DNA of 64,000 nt from Shewanella halifaxensis HAW-EB4. GTDB lineage: Bacteria > Pseudomonadota > Gammaproteobacteria > Enterobacterales > Shewanellaceae. Made by a program: the position numbers and the translations under genes. How positions within the stretch are numbered: position 1 is the first letter of the stretch; the number at the start of each line of letters is the position of its first letter. The DNA is taken from positions 2,418,001 to 2,482,000 of the forward strand of contig NC_010334.1 in the NCBI RefSeq assembly GCF_000019185.1, given 5' to 3'. The notes below the pieces were generated by a model. That model saw nothing but the letters and a program-made list of their open reading frames with translations, did no database searches and was not told the origin of the DNA. This document shows, one piece after another, positions 17,920 to 25,892 of this stretch.

Positions 17920-18120
17920 TTAGTAGATCTGCTCGTCATCTGAGTCAATAAAAAACTCAATCTTATGCTGTGCTTCATCCATATGTAGACGCATATGGAT
18001 TGGGTTACAACACACTCGGCAATCTTCATAATAATCTTGGTCGCCACAAGTTGCATCGATATTGATATGTTGGTGGTGTCCGCAATGGGGACAGCTAATC
18101 GTCTTGTTGATGAATCTCAT
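17920..18120 (-). CDS. Small CPXCG-motif zinc-ribbon protein
   Basis: 66-aa cysteine-rich protein with two CxxC knuckles, CPHC near residue 10 and CRVC near residue 35, matching the CPXCG-type zinc-ribbon family of unknown function. An upstream GTG at 18126 would overlap the preceding stop as GTGA. The ATG at 18120 is preferred because GGGAG sits 7 nt before it. It is the second gene of a two-gene unit with the pteridine-reductase-like SDR. The tail is acidic (DSDDEQ). Confidence 0.8.
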   Translation of the reverse strand: MRFINKTISCPHCGHHQHINIDATCGDQDYYEDCRVCCNPIHMRLHMDEAQHKIEFFIDSDDEQIY

Positions 18121-18122
18121 AT

Positions 18123-18860
18123 TCACGCTCCCATAAATCCTACTGCGCTTCGTCCTCCATCTACAGCAATGACCTGGCCCGAGATATAAGACGAACTGAC
18201 TAAGTGAGAAACAAGCTTGGCAATATCTTCAGGGTGACCAAGCTTAGCTAACGGGATTGCACTTAACACCGCTTGTTGCGACTGTTTATCAGACTGTTCT
18301 GGCCATAAAATTGCGCCGGGTGATACACCATTAACGCGTACATCTGGTGCCAACTCTTGAGCCAATGATAACGTCGCCATCTCAAGTGCAGCCTTAGATA
18401 TAGAGTATAGTCCATGATCTTTTAGTGGTCGTCGCCCATGGATATCTAGCAAGTTAATTATGCAGCCGTTATGCCTAGCCAATAACGGACTTAATGCTTC
18501 CGATAGTAAGTAAGGTGTAATTAGGTTTGTCGCAAGCAATTGTTGTGCTTGTGCAAAGGTGGCTTCAGCAGTGGGGGTCGGAGTAAAACTAGCAGCGTTA
18601 TTGATTAAGACCGACAGTGAGAGCTGAGATGATTTAATTTGTGAGACTAGCTGATTTACCGCGTCAGCTTGAGCTAAGTTTGCCTGCGTCATGATTGCAG
18701 AACCAGCGCGCTTTGTATTGAGCTTATCGCATAATGCTTGGGCTTCATTAACTGATTGCCCATAATGAATGACAATATTATAGCCATCATCATGAAGCTG
18801 AGTCGCAATAGCGAGCCCAATCCGTTTTGCTGCACCTGTGACTAATGCCCAAGTTGTCAT
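18123..18860 (-). CDS. Short-chain dehydrogenase, pteridine-reductase/FolM-like
   Basis: NADPH-type SDR of about 245 aa. The cofactor motif is TGAAKRIG, the TGxxxRxG variant characteristic of pteridine reductases (PTR1) and FolM dihydromonapterin reductase, with Arg replacing the usual Gly. NNAAS and the catalytic YSISK (HGLYSISKAALEM) are present, and PGAILWPEQ follows. Likely role is reduction of a pterin or folate-related compound. The frame opens at 18875, but MTTWALVTG at 18860 is better supported by GGA 6 nt upstream. Confidence 0.8.
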   Translation of the reverse strand: MTTWALVTGAAKRIGLAIATQLHDDGYNIVIHYGQSVNEAQALCDKLNTKRAGSAIMTQANLAQADAVNQLVSQIKSSQLSLSVLINNAASFTPTPTAEATFAQAQQLLATNLITPYLLSEALSPLLARHNGCIINLLDIHGRRPLKDHGLYSISKAALEMATLSLAQELAPDVRVNGVSPGAILWPEQSDKQSQQAVLSAIPLAKLGHPEDIAKLVSHLVSSSYISGQVIAVDGGRSAVGFMGA

Positions 18861-19380
18861 ATTTAATCCATTCATTACTGATTAATGAGAGGGCCACAAC
18901 GTAACGAACGTAAGCCACTATAATGACATCATAGCCACAGTAAAGAGGTAATAGAAGACGAGTTTTACAATTTAGCTCGGTTTCGAGTTGAGCTGTAATG
19001 GCTTGCTTATTAATAATAGAAGCTATCGATATTGTTCTACTTGGTTTATACATGCTAAGAAAGCACTCCTGCGAACATCAATGCATTAACCATTATGGCC
19101 TCCTTATTAAGTTGCGCATATGTTATCAATATGGCGTGAGTAAACGATGATAATAACTCTTTAGTTTCATTGTACTTACCCTTGATTTTTCAGCTTGTTT
19201 CATAACAAAAACTAATGTGCTGGAAAACTTGCATCACATAGCAGCTATCACTTAGAATTACCGGCTTGCGCGCTGGAAAACACAGACTCCAGTAAGGTCT
19301 AGTCCCAGTAGCGTAAACACATACTTAATTTTAAAACCAAGTGGCCCTACGTAGGGGTCACCACTGGAAAAGGAATCATC
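18861..19380. other. Intergenic region with the thrS leader
   Basis: 520 bp between divergent genes. The right third should contain the thrS promoter and a structured leader (19337-19367). Elsewhere I see no supported gene. A leftward frame at 18790-19053 overlaps the SDR start and has no coding support. Confidence 0.5.
19337..19367 (+). promoter_or_regulatory. thrS leader hairpin, possible autoregulatory operator
   Basis: The palindrome CCCTACGTAGGG (19345-19356) is extended by GTGG (19341-19344) with CCAC (19361-19364) and CC/GG outside. The stem ends immediately before the ribosome-binding site AAAAGGA. In E. coli, threonyl-tRNA synthetase represses its own translation by binding leader structures. 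Here such a function is inference from position only. Confidence 0.5.
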
Positions 19381-21309
19381 ATGCCTGTTATTACACTTCC
19401 TGACGGAAGCAAACGTGAGTTTGCTAACCCTGTTTCTACTTTAGATGTTGCTGCCGATATTGGTCCTGGTCTTGCTAAAGCGTGTATCGCTGGTCGCGTG
19501 AACGGTGAGCTTAAAGATGCGTGCGATATAATTGAAACTGATTCAGAACTTTCAATCATCACAGCTAAAGATGAAGAGGGCGTAGAAATTCTTCGTCACT
19601 CATGCGCTCACTTGCTTGGACATGCGATCAAGCAACTGTTCCCAGAAACCAAAATGGCTATCGGCCCAGTTATCGATAATGGTTTCTACTATGACATTGA
19701 CTTAGATCATAAGTTGACTCAGGAAGACATCGATGCGTTAGAAAAGCGCATGGCAGCACTTGCAAAGACAAACTACGCCGTTGATAAGCGTGTTGTGAGC
19801 TGGCAAGAAGCGCGTGATACCTTTGAAGCGCGTGGTGAAGATTACAAGATGGCGATCTTGGATGAAAACATCCCGAAAGATTCTACGCCAGCGCTTTATC
19901 ACCATGAAGAATATATCGACATGTGTCGTGGTCCGCACGTACCAAACATGAAGTTCTGTCAGAACTTTAAGTTGATGAGTGTTGCTGGTGCATATTGGCG
20001 CGGTAACTCTGACAACAAGATGTTGCAGCGTGTTTACGGTACAGCATGGGCAGACAAGAAAGCCCTTAAAGTACACCTTAACCGTCTTGAAGAAGCGGCT
20101 AAGCGTGACCACCGTAAAATTGGTAAGCAGCTTGACCTTTACCATATGCAAGAAGAAGCACCTGGCATGGTGTTCTGGCATAACGATGGTTGGAGCCTGT
20201 TCCTAGAGCTTGAGAAGTTTATTCGTCAAAAGCTTGGTCAGTACACCTACCAGGAAGTTAAAGGTCCATTAATGATGGACCGAGTATTGTGGGAACGTAG
20301 TGGTCACTGGGATAAGTACTCAGACGCTATGTTTACAACAAGCTCAGAAAACCGTGAGTACGCTATTAAGCCAATGAACTGCCCTGGCCACGTTCAGATC
20401 TTTAACCAAGGTCTTAAGTCATACCGTGACTTGCCACTTCGTATGGCTGAATTTGGTTGTTGTCACCGTAATGAGCCATCGGGTTCACTACACGGCCTAA
20501 TGCGCGTTCGTGGCTTTACTCAAGATGACGCACATATTTTCTGTACTGAAGAGCAAGTTCAGCAAGAAGTGAGTGCGTGTATCAGGATGGTGTACGACAC
20601 ATACGCAACATTCGGTTTTAGCAATATCGTTGTTAAGCTATCGACTCGCCCTGAAAAGCGTATCGGTGATGACGATATGTGGGATCGTGCAGAAGAAGCG
20701 CTTAAGAAAGCACTTAAAGCAAACGACATCGAATTTGAAATTTTACCGGGCGAGGGTGCGTTCTACGGACCTAAAATTGAATTTACATTGCATGACTGTC
20801 TAGACAGAGCGTGGCAATGTGGTACAGTGCAGCTCGATTATGCTCTGCCGGGTCGTTTAGGTGCAACTTATGTTGCTGAAGATAACAGTCGTCAAACACC
20901 TGTTATGATCCACCGTGCGATTTTGGGGTCATTAGAGCGTTTCTTGGGTATTCTAATTGAAGAGTACGCAGGCAAGTTCCCAGCTTGGTTGTCACCAGTT
21001 CAAGTTGTTGTCATGAATATTACCGATAAACAGTCCGATTATGTGGATAATGTCGTTAATTTATTTAAAGAACATGGAATTCGTGCAACTAAAGACTTGA
21101 GGAATGAGAAGATTGGCTTTAAAATACGTGAACATACTTTAAGGCGAGTGCCTTATTTGCTGGTCGTTGGCGATCAGGAAATGGAAAATAATGAAGTAGC
21201 GGTGCGTACCCGTGAAGGAGTTGACTTAGGTAAGATGCAACTCGAAGAGTTTGCAACTAAGCTCAAAAACCAGATTTCGCTCCGTAGTCTCAATTTGTTG
21301 GAGGATTAG
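19381..21309 (+). CDS. thrS: Threonyl-tRNA synthetase
   Basis: Class II synthetase, 642 aa. It has an N-terminal TGS domain (MPVITLPDGSKREF to about residue 61), the editing domain with HSCAHLLGHA around 73-82, and the catalytic core with MNCPGHVQIF (zinc Cys) and motif 2 RNEPSGSLHGLMRVRGFTQDD. The C-terminal anticodon-binding domain begins near VQVVVMNITD. It is the first gene of the conserved thrS-infC-rpmI-rplT operon. AAAAGGA precedes the ATG. Codon usage is that of a highly expressed gene. Confidence 0.97.
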   Translation: MPVITLPDGSKREFANPVSTLDVAADIGPGLAKACIAGRVNGELKDACDIIETDSELSIITAKDEEGVEILRHSCAHLLGHAIKQLFPETKMAIGPVIDNGFYYDIDLDHKLTQEDIDALEKRMAALAKTNYAVDKRVVSWQEARDTFEARGEDYKMAILDENIPKDSTPALYHHEEYIDMCRGPHVPNMKFCQNFKLMSVAGAYWRGNSDNKMLQRVYGTAWADKKALKVHLNRLEEAAKRDHRKIGKQLDLYHMQEEAPGMVFWHNDGWSLFLELEKFIRQKLGQYTYQEVKGPLMMDRVLWERSGHWDKYSDAMFTTSSENREYAIKPMNCPGHVQIFNQGLKSYRDLPLRMAEFGCCHRNEPSGSLHGLMRVRGFTQDDAHIFCTEEQVQQEVSACIRMVYDTYATFGFSNIVVKLSTRPEKRIGDDDMWDRAEEALKKALKANDIEFEILPGEGAFYGPKIEFTLHDCLDRAWQCGTVQLDYALPGRLGATYVAEDNSRQTPVMIHRAILGSLERFLGILIEEYAGKFPAWLSPVQVVVMNITDKQSDYVDNVVNLFKEHGIRATKDLRNEKIGFKIREHTLRRVPYLLVVGDQEMENNEVAVRTREGVDLGKMQLEEFATKLKNQISLRSLNLLED

Positions 21310-21312
21310 GTC

Positions 21313-21855
21313 ATAAAGATCAAAAAAACAGCAGGGCGCCAGGCGGCCCCGAACAGAATTAACGAGCTCATTACTGGTGTAACAGAAGTCCGTCTTAACG
21401 GTCTTGACGGTGAGCAACTAGGCATCTTGACTATTAGAGAAGCACAGGAAGTAGCTGATGAAGCAGGTGTTGATTTAGTAGAAATCAGTCCTAATGCTGA
21501 GCCGCCAGTTTGTCGTGTTATGGACTACGGTAAGTTCCTTTTTGACAAAGCCAAAGCTCAAAAAGAACAAAAGAAGAAGCAGAAAATTGTACAGGTGAAG
21601 GAAATTAAATTCCGTCCCGGTACAGACGAAAACGATTACCAGGTAAAACTACGCAACCTGACTCGTTTTCTAGAAGACGGCGACAAAGCGAAAGTAACGC
21701 TGCGTTTCCGTGGTCGTGAGATGGCTCACCAAAGCCTAGGTATGGATCTTTTGAACCGTATCAAAGCTGATTTGGAAGTCATTGCAGTCGTGGAGTCTTT
21801 CCCGAAAATGGAAGGTCGCCAAGCTGTTATGGTTCTCGCGCCGAAAAAGAAATAG
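21313..21855 (+). CDS. infC: Translation initiation factor IF-3 (ATA start)
   Basis: 180 aa. The protein must start upstream of the first conventional start codon in frame (TTG at 21427), because the conserved N-domain (KIKKTAGRQAAPNRINELI) is encoded from 21313. The codon there is ATA, preceded by GGAGG at 21300-21304 with 8-nt spacing and lying 3 nt after the thrS stop. Non-AUG/GUG/UUG starts are the basis of infC autoregulation in enterobacteria, where AUU is used: IF-3 discriminates against such codons. Family segments VDLVEISPNAEPPVCRVMDYGK and RFRGREMAHQ are present. Confidence 0.95.
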   Translation: MKIKKTAGRQAAPNRINELITGVTEVRLNGLDGEQLGILTIREAQEVADEAGVDLVEISPNAEPPVCRVMDYGKFLFDKAKAQKEQKKKQKIVQVKEIKFRPGTDENDYQVKLRNLTRFLEDGDKAKVTLRFRGREMAHQSLGMDLLNRIKADLEVIAVVESFPKMEGRQAVMVLAPKKK

Positions 21856-21941
21856 TAAGGCAACCATAAAAGTAACAGGGGTCTGTTAAGGTCTCTGTTC
21901 GCCTTGCGTTTTATTAATTGTCCCAATGCGGAGTTTTAGCA

Positions 21942-22136
21942 ATGCCTAAAATGAAAACAGACAAGGGTGTACAAAAGCGTTTTAAGAAGACCGCTAACGG
22001 TTTTAAGCGCAAGCAAGCCCATTTACGTCATATTTTGACCAAGAAGAGCACTAAGCGTAAACGTCACTTACGTGCAAAATGTCAAGTAGCTAAGTCTGAT
22101 GTGCCAGCAATCGCACGTCAACTACCATACGCTTAA
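21942..22136 (+). CDS. rpmI: Ribosomal protein bL35
   Basis: 64 aa, basic, with the family start MPKMKTDKGVQKRFKKTANG. The start at 21942 follows GGAG with 8-nt spacing. A longer frame beginning at 21918 is not supported. Third gene of the thrS operon. Confidence 0.96.
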   Translation: MPKMKTDKGVQKRFKKTANGFKRKQAHLRHILTKKSTKRKRHLRAKCQVAKSDVPAIARQLPYA

Positions 22137-22154
22137 TTAAAGGAGCAATGAACA

Positions 22155-22514
22155 ATGCCTAGAGTTAAGCGTGGTGTAACCGCTCGTGCTCGTCACAAGA
22201 AAGTACTTAAATTAGCTAAAGGTTATTATGGCGCTCGTAGCCGTACTTACCGTGTTGCTGTTCAAGCAGTAACTAAAGCTGGTCAATATGCTTACCGTGA
22301 CCGTCGTCAGAAGAAACGTCAATTCCGTCAACTATGGATTGCACGTATCAATGCGGCATCTCGTCAAAATGGTCTATCTTATAGCCGTTTCATTAATGGT
22401 TTGAAAAAAGCATCAATCGAAATCGACCGTAAGATCCTGGCTGACATCGCTGTTTTCGATAAAGTTGTATTTGCAACTTTAGTTGAAAAAGCAAAAGACG
22501 CTTTAGCTAAGTAA
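22155..22514 (+). CDS. rplT: Ribosomal protein bL20
   Basis: 119 aa, strongly basic helical N-terminus (MPRVKRGVTARARHKKVLK) and globular C-domain. In E. coli this protein binds 23S rRNA during early 50S assembly and represses rpmI-rplT translation. AAAGGAG precedes the ATG. It ends the operon, and a strong terminator follows. Confidence 0.97.
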   Translation: MPRVKRGVTARARHKKVLKLAKGYYGARSRTYRVAVQAVTKAGQYAYRDRRQKKRQFRQLWIARINAASRQNGLSYSRFINGLKKASIEIDRKILADIAVFDKVVFATLVEKAKDALAK

Positions 22515-22537
22515 TTAGTTTAGAATCTTTTGAAAAA

Positions 22538-22561
22538 GGGAGCCCTAGGGCTCCCTTTTTT
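22538..22561 (+). terminator. Terminator of the thrS-infC-rpmI-rplT operon
   Basis: Perfect palindrome GGGAGCCCTAGGGCTCCC (22538-22555), preceded by A5 and followed by T6. Confidence 0.9.
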
Positions 22562-22585
22562 ATGCCTGAAATTCGCAACACTTTT

Positions 22586-22749
22586 ATACCAATTACATTA
22601 AATATTTAATCAATTCAGAAGCGCTCAAGCTTTTCAATTCAAGGCGCATGGACGACAGAATGGTTATTCCCTTGTGAGTCGATGCAAAGCAGAGGTGGAA
22701 TGCTTGAGCGCTTCCCACTGAATGAACAGATACTTAATGCAATTGGTAT
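22586..22749. mobile_element. MITE-like palindromic repeat element
   Basis: 164-bp non-coding element bounded by ATACCAATT and its inverse AATTGGTAT. The terminal 40-50 bp are imperfect inverted repeats: the left contains ATTACATTAA, AATTCAG and GCGCTCAAGC, and the right contains GCTTGAGCGC, CTGAAT and CTTAATGCAAT. No open frame is present. It sits between the rplT terminator and the trxB terminator. Target duplication is not clear. It resembles non-autonomous repeats dispersed in Shewanella chromosomes, which is recollection and was not checked. Confidence 0.7.
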
Positions 22750-22774
22750 TATTTGGGCAAAAGATAGCGACAAA

Positions 22775-22799
22775 AAAAGCAGGCTAATGCCTGCTTTTT
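22775..22799 (-). terminator. Terminator of trxB
   Basis: GCAGGC-TAAT-GCCTGC (22779-22794) flanked by A-run and T-run, so a good U-tract exists on the leftward transcript. Confidence 0.85.
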
Positions 22800-22826
22800 A
22801 ACGTTGCCGTAATCTATCTAAGTTGA

Positions 22827-23780
22827 TTAGTTCTTCGCGTCTAGGAAACGCTCTGCATCTAATGCTGCCATACAGCCAGTACCTGCAGAGGTAATAGCTT
22901 GGCGGTAATGTTGATCCATGACATCGCCTGCAGCAAATACACCTTCGATGCTAGTTTGTGTGGCATTACCATCGAGACCACTTTGAACTTTGATGTAGCC
23001 ATTGTTCATCTCTAGTTGGCCTTCAAACATTTCGGTGTTTGGCTTATGGCCGATAGCTACGAATACACCCGCAACTTCAAGATCTGTGATGCTGTCGTCT
23101 TTGGTGCTCTTCATCTTAAGGCCTGTCACACCCATTTGATCGCCAACAACTTCATCAAGCGTATTATCTAAATGTAGAATGATGTTGCCGCTCTCAACTT
23201 TGTCCATTAGGCGCTTAGTTAAGATTTTTTCACTGCGGAAACTATCGCGGCGGTGAATAAGGTGAACTTCAGATGCGATGTTACTTAGGTAAAGTGCTTC
23301 TTCAACAGCGGTGTTACCACCACCAATGACAGCAACTTTTTGGTTACGGTAGAAGAATCCATCACAAGTAGCACAAGCTGATACGCCGCGGCCTTTAAAC
23401 GCTTCTTCAGACTCCAGACCTAAATACATGGCTGATGCGCCAGTAGAGATGATTAGAGAGTCACAGGTGAACTCACCGTTGTCACCTTTAAGCTTAAAAG
23501 GGCGCACGTTTAAGTTAACTTCGTTAATGTGATCAAAAATGATCTCTGTTTCAAACTTCTCTGCATGCTTTTGCATACGCTCCATTAGTGCAGGACCGGT
23601 AAGATCTTCTGCATCGCCTGGCCAGTTTTCAACTTCAGTCGTGGTGGTTAATTGTCCACCTTGCTGAATACCTGTGATCAATACAGGCTTTAAATTTGCG
23701 CGAGCGGCATAAACTGCAGCGGTGTAGCCTGCTGGGCCAGAACCCAGAATAAGTAGTTCACAATGTCTAGCTTGGGTCAT
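22827..23780 (-). CDS. trxB: Thioredoxin reductase
   Basis: FAD/NADPH enzyme reducing thioredoxin, 317 aa, cytoplasmic homodimer. The FAD motif GSGPAG is at 13-18, the redox disulfide is Cys136-Ala-Thr-Cys139, the NADPH motif GGGNTAVEEAL follows, and the C-terminal FAD motif is GVFAAGDVMD. Length and motif spacing match E. coli TrxB closely. It is transcribed alone, with its terminator about 35 bp downstream. Confidence 0.97.
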   Translation of the reverse strand: MTQARHCELLILGSGPAGYTAAVYAARANLKPVLITGIQQGGQLTTTTEVENWPGDAEDLTGPALMERMQKHAEKFETEIIFDHINEVNLNVRPFKLKGDNGEFTCDSLIISTGASAMYLGLESEEAFKGRGVSACATCDGFFYRNQKVAVIGGGNTAVEEALYLSNIASEVHLIHRRDSFRSEKILTKRLMDKVESGNIILHLDNTLDEVVGDQMGVTGLKMKSTKDDSITDLEVAGVFVAIGHKPNTEMFEGQLEMNNGYIKVQSGLDGNATQTSIEGVFAAGDVMDQHYRQAITSAGTGCMAALDAERFLDAKN

Positions 23781-24070
23781 TAGTTTCTCCGTTCTTTAAC
23801 GAATGCGGGATAGCAAGGGGGATCGCTTCCCGCTTGTTTCACGAAATTGGACAGATTGTATGGAATTTAAGGTGATCGGTAAAGCTCTGTATTTAGCTTT
23901 AGCCCCTATGCTGCATGGTCATCATTGTGATATTTAGCTGTTTTTGTGGGTTTTGGCTGCTCCTCATCACATTTTGGTTTATTCTATATCGCAAAGATCG
24001 ACCGTCGGCTTGTTTGCAGCGTCAAAGCATAAAGAGTCAAATCGTATAAGCAAAAGTAAAAGGAAGTGTT

Positions 24071-25198
24071 ATGCGTATTACCGCGAATTTTGATAGTGGC
24101 AATATTGAAGTTATCAATCAGGATAATAAAGATGATATTCAGTTAGCGATCCGTCCGGATGAAGGCGGTGAGTTTTTTCAGTGGTTTAACTTCAAGCTAG
24201 AAGGCGTAGTTGGCTCCCAGTACATACTCAATATCGTTAACGCTGACAAAGCTTCTTACACCAAGGGCTGGGAAGACTACCAAGCGGTAGCAACGTACGA
24301 CAGACAAAACTGGTTTAGACTGCCCACCCAGTACAAGGACGGTAAGCTAACGATTCAAGTCGACTTAGATTGCGATGCGATTCAGATTTCGTACTTCGCA
24401 CCATACAGCTACGAGCGTCATCAGGATCTATTGGCTGCAGTTCAGGTGCATCCACAAGTGAGTCTTGAGCATCTTGGTTTGACGCTAGATGGTCGCGATA
24501 TGACTTTGGTTAAGATTGGCGACGGTGATGAAGAGAAAGCCAATATCTGGATCACAGCGCGTCAGCACCCAGGTGAAACGATGGCCGAGTGGCTAGTTGA
24601 AGGCTTGATAAACAACTTGCTTGATAGTGATTGCCCTACAGCCAAAGCACTATTGGATAAAGCTAACTTCTACATCGTTCCCAACATGAACCCTGACGGG
24701 AGTGCTCGTGGACATCTGCGTACTAATGCCGTGGGCACAAACTTAAATCGTGAATGGAAAACGCCTTCACTAGAGAAGAGCCCTGAAGTGCTACACGTGG
24801 TTAATAAGATGAAAGAGACCGGTGTGGATCTTTTTTATGATGTGCATGGTGATGAAGGCTTACCGTATGTGTTTTTAGCGGGTTGTGAAGGTGTTCCAGC
24901 CTTTACCGAAAAAGACGCAGCGCTCCAACAAGCATTTGTTGATGCACTATTGATGGCGAGTCCCGACTTCCAGAACGAGTTTGGTTATGACAAAGATGCA
25001 CCGGGACAAGCTAACTTAACTGTGGCGTCAAACTGGGTCGCTCACACCTTTGGCTGTCTTTCAAATACACTTGAAATGCCATTTAAAGACAATGCCAATA
25101 TGCCAGACCTTATGGCAGGCTGGTCCCCTGAGCGTTGTATTTATCTTGGTGAAGCATCGTTAATTGCGATGAACGCAGTGGTTGATAAACTTAAATAA
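24071..25198 (+). CDS. M14-family cytosolic zinc carboxypeptidase
   Basis: 375 aa without a signal peptide. The N-terminal ~115 residues form a beta-rich domain preceding the peptidase domain, as in M14B/cytosolic carboxypeptidases (CCP, AGTPBP-like). Zinc ligands are His166 and Glu169 (RQHPGETMAEW) and His259 (FYDVHGDEG). The catalytic Glu is Glu335 (NTLEMPFKDN). The substrate segment NPDGSARGHLRTNAVGTNLNREW is characteristic. Bacterial members are thought to remove C-terminal residues from peptides or modified proteins, but the substrate is unknown. GGAAG precedes the ATG. Confidence 0.88.
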   Translation: MRITANFDSGNIEVINQDNKDDIQLAIRPDEGGEFFQWFNFKLEGVVGSQYILNIVNADKASYTKGWEDYQAVATYDRQNWFRLPTQYKDGKLTIQVDLDCDAIQISYFAPYSYERHQDLLAAVQVHPQVSLEHLGLTLDGRDMTLVKIGDGDEEKANIWITARQHPGETMAEWLVEGLINNLLDSDCPTAKALLDKANFYIVPNMNPDGSARGHLRTNAVGTNLNREWKTPSLEKSPEVLHVVNKMKETGVDLFYDVHGDEGLPYVFLAGCEGVPAFTEKDAALQQAFVDALLMASPDFQNEFGYDKDAPGQANLTVASNWVAHTFGCLSNTLEMPFKDNANMPDLMAGWSPERCIYLGEASLIAMNAVVDKLK

Positions 25199-25226
25199 GT
25201 GGATGCGGTAAACTAAGAGGTAGCCA

Positions 25227-25544
25227 ATGGCATTAGTGAATTGTCCTAGCTGTAATAAACGTATATCGAGCATGGCTAAAGAGTGTAATCATTGTAAGGC
25301 GAAGATCTCGCCTGACAATGAAAGCCTTAAAGTGATTAGCCACATTAAGCGTTCGAATCAGTTAATGAATCAAAGTTTTTTGGCATTAACTCTATTTATC
25401 GGAGGCGTGGTAACTTGGTTCTGGGGCGGTGAGCCAGCTGAAGGGCTAAGATCCTATATTGCACTTGGTGCATTTGCGTTGGGTTTTGTTGGCTATTTAA
25501 TTACTAGACTGCAAATTGTGCTGCATAAACGGAAGAAAGTATGA
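25227..25544 (+). CDS. Zinc-ribbon membrane protein of unknown function
   Basis: 105 aa. An N-terminal zinc ribbon (CPSCNKRISSMAKECNHCKAKI, four Cys) is followed by two hydrophobic helices, about residues 50-67 and 76-93, and a basic cytoplasmic tail. No specific function recognised. AGAGGT precedes ATG. The last codon overlaps the next gene as ATGA, so it is coupled to the DUF1315 gene. Confidence 0.75.
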   Translation: MALVNCPSCNKRISSMAKECNHCKAKISPDNESLKVISHIKRSNQLMNQSFLALTLFIGGVVTWFWGGEPAEGLRSYIALGAFALGFVGYLITRLQIVLHKRKKV

Positions 25545-25822
25545 CCGACATAAACAGAGTTATTGATGAGATGCCAGATGATGTGTATCAACGTTTGCTC
25601 AGCGGTGTTGAGCTGGGTAAGTGGGACGATGGCACGGTTTTGACGCCAGAGCAACGCGCATCGACTCAACAGGTTGTTATGCTTTATCAAGCTAGAAGGC
25701 TAAAACAAACGGATCACTTCACGATTAATAGTGAAGGTCAGGTTAATGAGCTATCTAAGTCTGAGCTTAAAAATCAGTTTAAGGGTGAGTCTATCGCCGA
25801 GTTTAAAGAGAAAGAGCTTTAA
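25541..25822 (+). CDS. YeaC/DUF1315-family protein
   Basis: 93 aa cytoplasmic protein with the family pattern IDEMPDDVYQRLLSGVELGKWDDGTVLTPEQR near the N-terminus. The function of the family is unknown. It overlaps the zinc-ribbon gene by 4 bp (ATGA) and is convergent with ansA, separated by a strong bidirectional terminator. Confidence 0.82.
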   Translation: MTDINRVIDEMPDDVYQRLLSGVELGKWDDGTVLTPEQRASTQQVVMLYQARRLKQTDHFTINSEGQVNELSKSELKNQFKGESIAEFKEKEL

Positions 25823-25839
25823 CTAAAACTTGAACGCAA

Positions 25840-25876
25840 AAAAGGGCCCCAAGCATGCACTGCTTAGGGCCCTTTT
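25840..25876. terminator. Bidirectional terminator between DUF1315 gene and ansA
   Basis: AAAAGGGCCC and AAGCA on the left pair with TGCTT and GGGCCCTTTT on the right around a 5-nt loop. A- and T-runs on both flanks allow termination of both convergent units. Confidence 0.88.
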
Positions 25877-25892
25877 ATTATATCCATCTTCG

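Noticed and set aside
18790..19053. 87-aa leftward frame upstream of the pteridine-reductase-like gene
   Set aside because: Overlaps the start of the SDR in another frame, with no ribosome site or family resemblance.
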